Part shown: positions 15,721 to 22,711 of the stretch, in pieces
Layout: every line of letters begins with the position of its first letter
How positions within the stretch are numbered: the first letter of the stretch is position 1
Source: a virus
Length of the DNA stretch: 23,065 nucleotides
IMG/VR virus record: IMGVR_UViG_3300045996_000816
Location: 1 to 23,065 of that record
Strand: one strand, 5' to 3'
The notes under the pieces: model-generated
The model's input: only the letters and a program-made list of their open reading frames with translations
What the model was told of the DNA's origin: nothing
Databases searched by the model: none
Translations under genes and position numbers: made by a program

Positions 15721-16508
15721 AGCTCTACTGGGGCTCATCGGTCGGGCGGAGCTACACGCCCGACCACGTCACCAGTTTGATCCAGTTCTTCACCAACAGC
15801 CCTCACCCGATGTATTGGAAGCCCATCCACGGGGACGCTCTGATTGAGCGGTCTCGTGGGCGGGCGGCCACGGGGTTCCTCCACTCCGACGCGGACGTGA
15901 TGCTCATGGTGGACACGGACATCGTGTTCGACTGGCGCGACCTGATCCAGATCGCCGAGCAAGCAGTCACTCACGACATCGTGGTTGGGGCCTACACCAC
16001 CCGCTCTCCCCGCAGGAACTTCATCACGAGCGTGGTCGAGAAGGGGCGCCCGATTGAGTTCTGGGCCGACCCCACGCCAGTGCCGATCGTGTGGGGCGCT
16101 ACAGGCTTCATGGCAGTCCATCGGCGGGTCTTCGAGAAGATGGCGAAGCGCGAGGACATGCCGCTCTGTCACGAGGACGAGTATTGGGAGCACTACCCCT
16201 TCTTTACCCCGTTCGTGGTGGACGCTCCGAACAACAAGAAGGTGCTCCTTTCGGAGGACTTCGCGTTCTGTGAGCGGGCGCGGCAAGAAGGGTTCACCGT
16301 CTACCTGAACCCAAAGGTGCGCCTCGGGCACTTCGGTGACTACCTCTTCCGCCTAGAGGACACAACGCTCGTTCGCCCCGACAACGAGACGTTCCCCATT
16401 GAGCTGACTCGGTTGAACGATGAGTCGCCCGCGAACTTCCGTGTGCGCCGCCCCACCGAGAAGGAACTCAAGCGCCTCTCGCGGCGCATGAAGGCGGCCA
16501 GCGCCTAA
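15717..16508 (+). CDS. Glycosyltransferase, GT-A fold (GT2-like)
   Basis: A 263-aa enzyme likely to transfer a sugar from a nucleotide donor. Residues 50-75 hold the GT-A signature: a helix, then VMLMVDTDIVF with a DTD metal/donor motif (66-68). VVGAYTTRS (89-97) follows. IVWGATGFMAVHRRVF (124-139) looks like the acceptor-side loop, and LSEDFAFCERARQEG (178-192) carries the ED pair often supplying the catalytic base. A late His (HFGDY, 205) fits a metal ligand. The GTG start overlaps the zinc-finger gene stop. No membrane segment, so it acts in the cytoplasm. The acceptor may be virion protein, DNA or host glycan; sitting among structural genes, a virion protein is a fair guess. Confidence 0.8.
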   Translation: MKLYWGSSVGRSYTPDHVTSLIQFFTNSPHPMYWKPIHGDALIERSRGRAATGFLHSDADVMLMVDTDIVFDWRDLIQIAEQAVTHDIVVGAYTTRSPRRNFITSVVEKGRPIEFWADPTPVPIVWGATGFMAVHRRVFEKMAKREDMPLCHEDEYWEHYPFFTPFVVDAPNNKKVLLSEDFAFCERARQEGFTVYLNPKVRLGHFGDYLFRLEDTTLVRPDNETFPIELTRLNDESPANFRVRRPTEKELKRLSRRMKAASA

Positions 16509-16541
16509 GCCTGGCGTTTCTCTCAACGAAGGAGAGCCCTC

Positions 16542-17336
16542 ATGGCTGAGCTTCTGTTTCCCCGTTCAGGCACGCTCCTGGAAGAGCGCACCCTGCGGCG
16601 CGTTGGTGCCGCCAACTCGCCCCTGAACCAGTACCTGCGGCGTTTTGCGTCCCATTCGAAGCGCTACTTCCGCGACGACTTCGAGGGCGACACCATCAAC
16701 CTCGACAACTACGCCCTGGGCAACGGGGGCGGCGCGTCATCGGTGGCCTTTGCGGCCAACGTGCAGGAAGGCGGCGCGATTCTGGCGACCACAGGCACGG
16801 CTAACGACGCGACCGCCAGTGAGTCGCTGATCATGCCGCTGACCTGGTACGGCGACCGCTTCGCGGGAATGGAGGTGCTGTTCAAGCCCTCCGCACTGAC
16901 CGAGATCAAGGTGGAGATTGGGTTCATCGACGGCGTTCCCGCGTCCAACACCTCCGGTGTGAACAACATCTCCACGCCAACCTTCTACTCGGCCGACGCG
17001 GCGTTGTTCCACTTCAACCACACGGGCTCCACGACCACCTGCGGCTTCTACACCGTGGGCTCAACGTCTAACCAGCCAGACGCCGTTACGGCCATCACTA
17101 GCACCGTGTCGTCCAGCGCCTGGAACCGCGTTCGGGTGCAGTTGTTCACCAACAACGCCGCCTGTTGGCTTAACGGCCAACTGGTGGCCAACCACCACAC
17201 CGACGCAAATGGGTACGTGGAGGGTGGGGTAGCCCTGGCCCCGTGGGTCTACGTCCGGGCCAACAGCGCCACCAGCAAGACCCTCTCCGTGGACCAGATC
17301 GAAGTCTGGGGTGACCGCCCCGCCCTCGCGGGCTAA
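16542..17336 (+). CDS. Lectin/ConA-like beta-sandwich virion protein
   Basis: A 264-aa protein with GAAGGAGAG upstream of the ATG. After a helical, basic 40-residue leader (TLLEERTLRRVGAANSPLNQYLRR), the rest is beta-rich with a jelly-roll-like order. DDFEGDTINLDNYALGN (45-61) opens it, as in many ConA-like/LamG-type domains. Later segments are FAGMEVLFKPSALTEIKVEIGF, WNRVRVQLFTNNAACWLNGQ and KTLSVDQIEVWGD. That pattern suggests a carbohydrate-binding or decoration protein on the head or tail. It follows the glycosyltransferase by 33 nt, so the two may be functionally linked. Fold is inferred from strand pattern only. Confidence 0.62.
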   Translation: MAELLFPRSGTLLEERTLRRVGAANSPLNQYLRRFASHSKRYFRDDFEGDTINLDNYALGNGGGASSVAFAANVQEGGAILATTGTANDATASESLIMPLTWYGDRFAGMEVLFKPSALTEIKVEIGFIDGVPASNTSGVNNISTPTFYSADAALFHFNHTGSTTTCGFYTVGSTSNQPDAVTAITSTVSSSAWNRVRVQLFTNNAACWLNGQLVANHHTDANGYVEGGVALAPWVYVRANSATSKTLSVDQIEVWGDRPALAG

Positions 17337-17347
17337 AGGAGAACACG

Positions 17348-17482
17348 ATGGCTGATCCCATCCGAGCCGAACTGGAAGCCCTCGCCGGGGGAAACGTGCT
17401 GGCCCGCCTCGCGGCCCTGGAGAAGCAGGCTAAACCGCCGAAGGCCGAGAAGCCCGAACCGCCCGCCAAAGCCGCCAAGTAG
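17348..17482 (+). CDS. 44-aa Lys/Pro-tailed small protein
   Basis: A short ORF with AAAGGAG (17335-17341) 6 nt before its ATG. It begins MADPIRAELEALAGGNVLARLAALEKQ, a compact amphipathic helix, and continues with a Lys/Pro/Ala tail. The stop sits in the loop and stem of the terminator at 17468-17493, so the last codons double as terminator stem. The good ribosome site and codon use suggest a true gene. Basic, helical and tiny, it could bind DNA, capsid or a partner protein. No family recognised. Confidence 0.6.
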   Translation: MADPIRAELEALAGGNVLARLAALEKQAKPPKAEKPEPPAKAAK

Positions 17483-17493
17483 GCGGCTTTTTT
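17468..17493 (+). terminator. Strong rho-independent terminator
   Basis: AAAGCCGCC (17468-17476) and GGCGGCTTT (17482-17490) form a 9-bp stem with a 5-nt loop, and the T-run reaches 17493. It separates the capsid/glycosyltransferase block from the tail block. No clear promoter is visible in 17494-17549, so the tail genes may depend on read-through or antitermination. Confidence 0.85.
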
Positions 17494-17549
17494 GATGCCC
17501 CTTACCCCGGAGAGCCGGACCGTAAGGCGGATAGCTCAAGGAGCATCAG

Positions 17550-18353
17550 ATGAGCACTGAAGTGATTGCGGGGCCGCTCGGCGAAGTTCGAGCGGCCTCC
17601 GCTTCCAAGGGACTCGCCCTCACCACCACCGCTGCCTTCGTCCAGATCCCGGATGGGGCGCGGCACCTGTTCCTCACCGCCTACAACTTTGCCACGGCGG
17701 TAGTGGCTCGCTTCGCCATCAACCCCTACCTGCAGGTGCTGTTCACCCAGAACGCGCTCAGCACATTTGTGGATGGCAGCCAGGCCCTGCAAGACGGGAC
17801 CACGGCTACGGCGCTCACCCTCAACTCGTGGGACACCGCGGCGAACCTCGACTTCGTCTACGTCGGGTCGCATCTGCCGTTCCGTGGGGTGAACGTCATC
17901 ATCGGCAACACCAACGGCACGGCCTCGGTCCTGACGGTGAAGTACCGAAAGTCGGACAACACATGGGCCGACATCACGGCCACGGATGGGACTGCTTCGG
18001 GTGGCGCAACCTTCGCTCAGACGGGAAACGTCACTTGGACCGTCCCCAGTGACTGGAAGATGGACACACTGGTGGGGACGGGGGACTCTCCGGGCAGCAA
18101 GCCGCCCACCGGGAGCCCGCTCTACTGGACCCGCTGGCAGGTGTCCGCGGCACTTGACAGTTCCGTGACTGCGACAGGCATGAACGCCCTGGCGCGCTCA
18201 ACGGCCTACGCCGAACTGGTCAATGGCCAGGCGTGGGAGCAGCGCATCACCAAGGGCCCCGGCGGGGTCGCCAACGTGGAAGGGCTGACAGACGCGGGCA
18301 CCGGCAACCTCATCGTGAATGCCGCAGCGCACATCGGCGGTGGGTTCGTCTGA
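17550..18353 (+). CDS. Beta-rich virion surface or tail-associated protein
   Basis: A 267-aa protein with AAGGAG (17538-17543) before the ATG. The first 120 residues are beta-rich (FVQIPDGARHLFLTAYNFA, ALTLNSWDTAANLDFVYV). The second half has VLTVKYRKSDNTWADITATDG, TWTVPSDWKMDTL and LYWTRWQVSAALDSSV. This strand order, with paired Trp and W-x-R, recurs in beta-sandwich domains of phage decoration, tail and fibre proteins. The stop overlaps the next start (TGATG), so translation is coupled. No enzymatic motif. Structural role inferred from fold pattern and position after the terminator. Confidence 0.62.
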   Translation: MSTEVIAGPLGEVRAASASKGLALTTTAAFVQIPDGARHLFLTAYNFATAVVARFAINPYLQVLFTQNALSTFVDGSQALQDGTTATALTLNSWDTAANLDFVYVGSHLPFRGVNVIIGNTNGTASVLTVKYRKSDNTWADITATDGTASGGATFAQTGNVTWTVPSDWKMDTLVGTGDSPGSKPPTGSPLYWTRWQVSAALDSSVTATGMNALARSTAYAELVNGQAWEQRITKGPGGVANVEGLTDAGTGNLIVNAAAHIGGGFV

Positions 18354-18721
18354 TGACTGTCACCATCTCGGGCGGGCAGCCCAACGTCTGGCCCAGCCCG
18401 ACGATCACGGGCAACCTCACTTTCGCCACGGCGAACGCCGCGATCATCCCTGGCTCGTCCACGTTCGTGATTCGGGACTCAACCAACGCGCAATCGAACC
18501 TTACGCTGGGTGACGGCGGGAACCTCACCATCATGGGGGGGATCACCTCCTCTGGCGGGAACCTCGTCACGAGCTTGGGCTTTCTTCGGATCGTGACCCC
18601 TTCGACCCCGGCCAGCGCCGCCGCGTCTGGCTCGATCGGAACGATCGTCTGGGACACCGGGTTCGTCTACGTTTGCACCGCCAGTAACACGTGGAAGCGT
18701 GTTGCGATCGCCACGTGGTAG
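18353..18721 (+). CDS. Fibre-tip-like small structural protein
   Basis: A 122-aa protein starting at the overlapping TGATG; the ORF extends left to 18233 but that part shadows the previous gene. It is Gly/Ser/Thr-rich with beta repeats (GNLTFATANAAIIPGSS, NLTLGDGGNLTIMGG, GGNLVTSLGFLRIV), as in beta-helical fibres. It ends with GSIGTIVWDTGFVYVCTASNTWKR, a C-terminal pattern known from many phage tail-fibre and capsid-fibre proteins. It is likely a short fibre or surface spike. The next gene begins 8 nt later. Confidence 0.6.
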   Translation: MTVTISGGQPNVWPSPTITGNLTFATANAAIIPGSSTFVIRDSTNAQSNLTLGDGGNLTIMGGITSSGGNLVTSLGFLRIVTPSTPASAAASGSIGTIVWDTGFVYVCTASNTWKRVAIATW

Positions 18722-18729
18722 CGCCCGTG

Positions 18730-18927
18730 ATGACGGAACACCGCGAGTTGCGGCTCAAAGATGCCGTGGCAGACGTTCTGGCCACGGCACTGACCAAGAT
18801 TCCTGAGACCCAGGCCCTGTTGCGTGGTATCGCGCTTCAGGCTGGCCTCCCAATGGGGGCGGACTTTGCGCTTGACCTCCGTGAAGTTGTGCTCCTGCTA
18901 CCTGACGGGGAGCCCGTCGAGGAATAG
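18730..18927 (+). CDS. Hypothetical 65-aa helical protein
   Basis: I start at the ATG at 18730, 8 nt after the preceding stop; a GTG directly before it (18727) would add one residue. The ORF upstream of 18727 is a shadow of the previous gene. It is mainly helical (LRLKDAVADVLATALTKIPETQALLRGIALQAG), then a beta segment (DLREVVLLLPDG). No membrane segment or cysteine. The ribosome site is weak. Position between structural genes and tight packing argue that it is real. Confidence 0.55.
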   Translation: MTEHRELRLKDAVADVLATALTKIPETQALLRGIALQAGLPMGADFALDLREVVLLLPDGEPVEE

Positions 18928-18929
18928 CC

Positions 18930-19778
18930 ATGGCCACGATTACCGCCCTTCAGCTGAAGTCCGACTTCTGGCGCCACCAGAACGAGCACTGGAGCGGCAC
19001 GCTCACCGGCGGGGCTACGGATCGGGCTACGGATACCGTCCTGGCCAACCTCTCCAGCGAGACGTGGCCCACGAACGTGGAAGGCACGCAGCTCCGGATG
19101 ACGAACGGGGCGTCTGACGGCGATCTGCGCCAGGTGGCGCGGTTCAACCGCTCAGACGGGGTGATGATCCCTGACCGGGACTTCTCCAGCACCGGGCCTG
19201 TCAGCACCAACACCTACGAGCTGTGGGGTAACGCCATCCATGGTGGCCAGCAGCTCACCAACCTGTTCAACGACGTGCTGCGCCGCCTGCGGCCAGTGAC
19301 CCACACCGCCGTCACCATCGTGACCAGCCAGGCGGTTTACGACATCACCACCCTGGTTCCTGTGGCTGACGATGTCAGGCGGGTCTACCTGCGGCTACTC
19401 GACGCCGCCAATCTCGTGCCCTACACGGAGCAGGAGTTGGCGGCCACCGTCTGGAACGACGGCGGGGCAGCCACCACCAGCGTCAAGATGCGCATCCCGC
19501 CCCAAACGCTCAACGCTGCAGCCAACACCCTGCACGTGGAGCACTTCACGAGCTTTACCGCGTTCTCGACGGACGCCAGCACGGTGGACGCGGTCTACCG
19601 CGATTGGTTGGCCTGGGAGTTCGTCTCCGAGTTCGCCGCGCGCATGATCGAGGGAACAACCCAGGACCAGGCGAAATGGCGCGTTCGCATGAGCCGAGCC
19701 GCCGAGCAGTTGGCCACGCTTCGACCTCGCTTCCTGCCTGCGCAAGAGCCTATCCGCGGCGAGTGGGTGCGCTTCTAA
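18930..19778 (+). CDS. Head-tail connector or neck protein candidate
   Basis: A 282-aa protein with GAGG before its ATG, 2 nt after the previous stop. The N-terminal half is mixed (TALQLKSDFWRHQNEHWSG, ARFNRSDGVMIPDRDFSS). A helical segment NLFNDVLRRLRPVTHT and a beta stretch VYDITTLVPVADDVRRVYLRLLD follow. The C-terminal 60 residues are a helical pair (AVYRDWLAWEFVSEFAARMIEGTT, then RMSRAAEQLATLRPRF) seen in neck or adaptor-like structural proteins of short-tailed phages. It lies directly before the propeller tail gene. The connector assignment rests on position and helical C-terminus, so it is tentative. Confidence 0.55.
   Translation: MATITALQLKSDFWRHQNEHWSGTLTGGATDRATDTVLANLSSETWPTNVEGTQLRMTNGASDGDLRQVARFNRSDGVMIPDRDFSSTGPVSTNTYELWGNAIHGGQQLTNLFNDVLRRLRPVTHTAVTIVTSQAVYDITTLVPVADDVRRVYLRLLDAANLVPYTEQELAATVWNDGGAATTSVKMRIPPQTLNAAANTLHVEHFTSFTAFSTDASTVDAVYRDWLAWEFVSEFAARMIEGTTQDQAKWRVRMSRAAEQLATLRPRFLPAQEPIRGEWVRF
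19012..19034 (+). repeat. Short tandem repeat in coding sequence
   Basis: GGGCTACGGAT occurs at 19012-19022 and again at 19024-19034 (period 12). It encodes ATDRATD in the connector-candidate gene. Period 12 keeps the frame, so it may be a recent in-frame duplication or slippage product. Confidence 0.7.
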
Positions 19779-22154
19779 ATGGGCGACGCGAGATACGAGC
19801 TAGAGATCAGCAATGGGAAGAACGGCTGGCAGCCATTCAAGCTCAGCCGCGACCTCCGCACGGGCGTGCCCCTCTTCAAGAGTGAGCTGCCTGAACTGCT
19901 GAGGCCAGCGGTTCAGGTTGGGGAAGCCACCTATGCCAACTTCCTCCCGAACATCACCGGCGTCTACGCCCAGCCAAAGCTCAGCGGCGGCATGGGCAAG
20001 AAGATCCAGGTTCCCTCGGGTGATGCCGAGTCGGACCGGTACTACTACGCCGAAGGGATTGACGCAGGGGTAGACGGGCAGATCGTCAAGGGCCCGAAGG
20101 TAACCACGGTGAGCGCTCCAGCCGATAGCGGCCCCCTCAGTGGCTACTTCGAGCTAGGCGGCACGCCGTACCTCTGCCTTGGGCGGAAGATTGCCAGCTA
20201 CAGCGGCGGGGTACTGACCGAGGTCGAGGACTTGGGGTCAGGCGCCGTGGCCTCTGGCCCGATCTCGTTCACCCGGTACGGCACGGAGGCCAGTATCGAG
20301 AGCGACACCAGCGATGCGGCGACTGACACACTGGTCAGCTCAGACAGCCGTATTGCTCAGCAGGTCGTCAACAACGAAACGACCCTTCGCTACCTGAGCC
20401 GCGTCGATGTCAAGCTGGTCCGGGTTGGCACGCTAGCGGGAGACGTTCGCCTGAGCATCATGGGCGACCTCGATGGGAAGCCCTCAAACCAAATCATCAC
20501 CAGCGCGTCGTTCCTTGGGGCGCAGGTGGACACCAGCGCGGCGGTGTACTCCTTCAGGTTCAACGATGATGATCAGTACCTGATCACCCCAGGAGAGCCG
20601 TTCTGGCTCGTGCTGGACTGCACGGGTGCCACGGCGGCTATCACGATGGGCTGGCGACGTGGGAGTTCCAACACCTACGCGGCGGGCCTTTCCGCCGTCA
20701 GCTCCAACCGCGGGGGCTCTTGGACCACCAGCAACAGCCAGGACTACTACTTCGATGTCTTCGCTCGCACTCCCGTCGAGACGGTGTTTGTCGGCGATGA
20801 CAGCACCACCAACAAGTTCCTGACCAGCACGGACGGCGCCACCTTTAGCCAGGACACCTACCGCTACAGCAGCTTGTTCGCAATCGTCGGGGAGCGCTTA
20901 GTCCGGGACATTCGTGCGGTGGGCAGCCGCGGCGCGATCGCCTACTCGACGGACGGACAGAACTGGTCTGAGGCGATCCCCGTTGGGGAGTTGACCACCA
21001 CGATCACCAACCTGATCCCGCTTGGCACCACGCTGCTGGTCTGCAAGACAGACAGCGTCTGGGCGGTGGACATCACGGACACCGAGATCACGGTCCAGGA
21101 GTTGGCCCACAGCTTCCCCGTGGCGAGCAATGGGGTGGGCTCCAACTTCTGGAAGGGCGCTGCGTACATTCCGTGGAACGGGATGCTCATGGGCATCCAG
21201 GGCAACTTCGACAGTGGCTTCGAGATCACGCAGAGCTGCGGCATCGAGAGCCTTCCCGAATGGGACTCCCCCTGGGGCGCTGGGCGCCATGTGGCGGTGG
21301 TGGGCACCAGGTACCACCTGTACTCCTGCGTCAGCGCAACAGACGGCTACCGGTTGCTCAAGGCGAGTGATCCATTGGGCGCACGAGATTGGCACGGCAG
21401 CCTCGCGACGATTGGCGACGGCACCCAGACCGTGAACCGCATGGCCTACTACGATCCGGGCAGCAGCAGCTCTCCCCACCTGTTCATCAGCACGACCGAC
21501 AACGACGTTGCCGACATCGTGCTGTCTCGCTTCGCCAACCCGGCCAGTGATGCCAACTACCTCTACGACATCAGCAACACGGGCTACCTGTACTTCCCTG
21601 ACGAGCACGGGAACTTCCAGGTCAACCCCAAAGCGTGGCTGACGGAGGCGATCACCTTCCGCGAGACAAGCCCCGGCGATTCGGTGCAGGCGTGGCTCAA
21701 CCTCTACGACGGTGAAGGCTGGCAGACCCTGGACGAGCCCGTCTACGACAGCGCGGTCAAGAAGTACCCGCGTGGCACCTCCTCTCGGGTGCTGGGGCGA
21801 CGGATCTCTCTGGTGACCACCAGTGCAAGCAGCAGCCCTGCCATCCTGGCCGTGGGCAACAGCTACGCGGTCCGGCCGCTGAGCGACGCGCCTCTACGGA
21901 GGTTCGAGTTCGTCATTGCCGCCGAGAACAACCTAAGCGCGCTGGATCTCGGTGATCTGCTGGGTATCTCCGTGGACTCGATCCGAGACTTCTTGACGGG
22001 TGCGGCATTCGGCTCCGGCACTCGCGCCATGAAGTACCAGGGCCGCCTCATTGACGGCGTGCTCTTCCTCAACGCGGCTGACACTGCCCGCGCCCTCGAC
22101 TCCGTTGGCGGAGCGATGGGCGACGTGGTCGTGACCGCCGTGCAAGTCGCCTAG
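19779..22154 (+). CDS. Large beta-propeller tail protein (nozzle/hub-like)
   Basis: A 791-aa beta protein whose ATG directly follows the previous stop (TAAATG). Residues ~200-290 resemble a choice-of-anchor or jelly-roll module (DVRLSIMGDLDGKPSNQI, then PGEPFWLVLDCTG). Three Asp-box/BNR-like motifs lie at 308-315 (SSNRGGSW), 350-356 (STDGATF) and 390-396 (STDGQNW). Repeating strand blocks follow to about 560 (GTTLLVCKTDSVWAVDI, GTRYHLYSCVSATDG). BNR repeats mark sialidase-type propellers, though catalytic Arg triads are not obvious. Short-tailed phages use a large propeller protein as tail nozzle; this fits its size and place before fibre genes. It may also bind or cut host glycans. Confidence 0.68.
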   Translation: MGDARYELEISNGKNGWQPFKLSRDLRTGVPLFKSELPELLRPAVQVGEATYANFLPNITGVYAQPKLSGGMGKKIQVPSGDAESDRYYYAEGIDAGVDGQIVKGPKVTTVSAPADSGPLSGYFELGGTPYLCLGRKIASYSGGVLTEVEDLGSGAVASGPISFTRYGTEASIESDTSDAATDTLVSSDSRIAQQVVNNETTLRYLSRVDVKLVRVGTLAGDVRLSIMGDLDGKPSNQIITSASFLGAQVDTSAAVYSFRFNDDDQYLITPGEPFWLVLDCTGATAAITMGWRRGSSNTYAAGLSAVSSNRGGSWTTSNSQDYYFDVFARTPVETVFVGDDSTTNKFLTSTDGATFSQDTYRYSSLFAIVGERLVRDIRAVGSRGAIAYSTDGQNWSEAIPVGELTTTITNLIPLGTTLLVCKTDSVWAVDITDTEITVQELAHSFPVASNGVGSNFWKGAAYIPWNGMLMGIQGNFDSGFEITQSCGIESLPEWDSPWGAGRHVAVVGTRYHLYSCVSATDGYRLLKASDPLGARDWHGSLATIGDGTQTVNRMAYYDPGSSSSPHLFISTTDNDVADIVLSRFANPASDANYLYDISNTGYLYFPDEHGNFQVNPKAWLTEAITFRETSPGDSVQAWLNLYDGEGWQTLDEPVYDSAVKKYPRGTSSRVLGRRISLVTTSASSSPAILAVGNSYAVRPLSDAPLRRFEFVIAAENNLSALDLGDLLGISVDSIRDFLTGAAFGSGTRAMKYQGRLIDGVLFLNAADTARALDSVGGAMGDVVVTAVQVA

Positions 22155-22177
22155 CTCACCCTCGGGAGGGTTCGCCT

Positions 22178-22504
22178 GTGCCTCTAGGGCCCATCGTGGC
22201 AGGTTCAACGCGCCCAGCGTGGGTGATCACCGTCAAGCAGCCAGACGGCTCGCCTGTGGACATCACGGGCGCCACCTTCACGGGCGTACTCCATGACGTC
22301 CGCTCCAACGCCCCGAAGAAGACTTTGACCTCTGGCAACTTCGCCATCACGGACGCGGGCAATGGGAAATTCACTTACACCCCGGTCGCCGATGACGTGA
22401 ACACTCCTGGCACCTGGCTCTTGGAGACCGTGATCACCATCTCCAGCCAGCCGCGGAAGGTGCAGACCAAGCCGTTCGAGATTCTTCCGGCGTTTGGCTC
22501 CTAG
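22178..22504 (+). CDS. Ig-like, BppU_N-type fibre/baseplate adaptor domain
   Basis: A 108-aa protein starting with GTG; GGGAGGG (22164-22170) lies 7 nt upstream. The pattern WVITVKQPDGSPVDITGATF, a middle beta segment GNFAITDAGNGKFTYTPVADD and GTWLLETVITISSQPRKV matches the Ig-like N-terminal domains (BppU_N type) that attach receptor-binding proteins to phage baseplates or fibres. Here it forms the whole protein. It probably links the propeller protein to the fibre genes that follow. The next ATG begins right after its stop. Confidence 0.65.
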   Translation: MPLGPIVAGSTRPAWVITVKQPDGSPVDITGATFTGVLHDVRSNAPKKTLTSGNFAITDAGNGKFTYTPVADDVNTPGTWLLETVITISSQPRKVQTKPFEILPAFGS

Positions 22505-22711
22505 ATGGCCGGGTCCGAGATTGTTCTGCTGGCCAGCAATACCGAGACGGTCGTCCTAGGTGGTTCGACGGAGACGGTGTTCCTGGCCGACAACGAGGAA
22601 ACGGTGACGGTTGGGCCAGTGACGGCAAGCACCTACGGGTACCTCGAATCCCTGGGCAGTTATGCGGCCCTCGAAGCCTTTACATACGGCCAACTGGAGC
22701 AGATCCTGTGA
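22505..22711 (+). CDS. Small protein with 9-residue ETV repeats
   Basis: A 68-aa protein whose ATG abuts the previous stop. Residues 9-35 are three copies of a nine-residue unit, L-[AG]-x-[NS]-x-E-T-V-x, with a degenerate partial copy before them (SEIVL). This looks like a short stacked beta structure. The C-terminal part (STYGYLESLGSYAALEAFTYGQLEQIL) is aromatic and helical. The stop overlaps the fibre start (GTGA). It is likely a small tail or fibre accessory protein; no family recognised. Confidence 0.6.
   Translation: MAGSEIVLLASNTETVVLGGSTETVFLADNEETVTVGPVTASTYGYLESLGSYAALEAFTYGQLEQIL
22529..22609 (+). repeat. 27-nt coding tandem repeat, three diverged copies
   Basis: Copies at 22529-22555, 22556-22582 and 22583-22609 encode the ETV unit. 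Nucleotide identity is moderate, while the GAGACGGT-like core is kept, so the repeat is preserved at protein level. Confidence 0.7.

Noticed and set aside
20898-21608. 236-aa minus-strand ORF opposite the propeller gene
   Set aside because: Shadow ORF inside a clear beta-propeller coding region; Ala/Arg/Val-rich without motifs.
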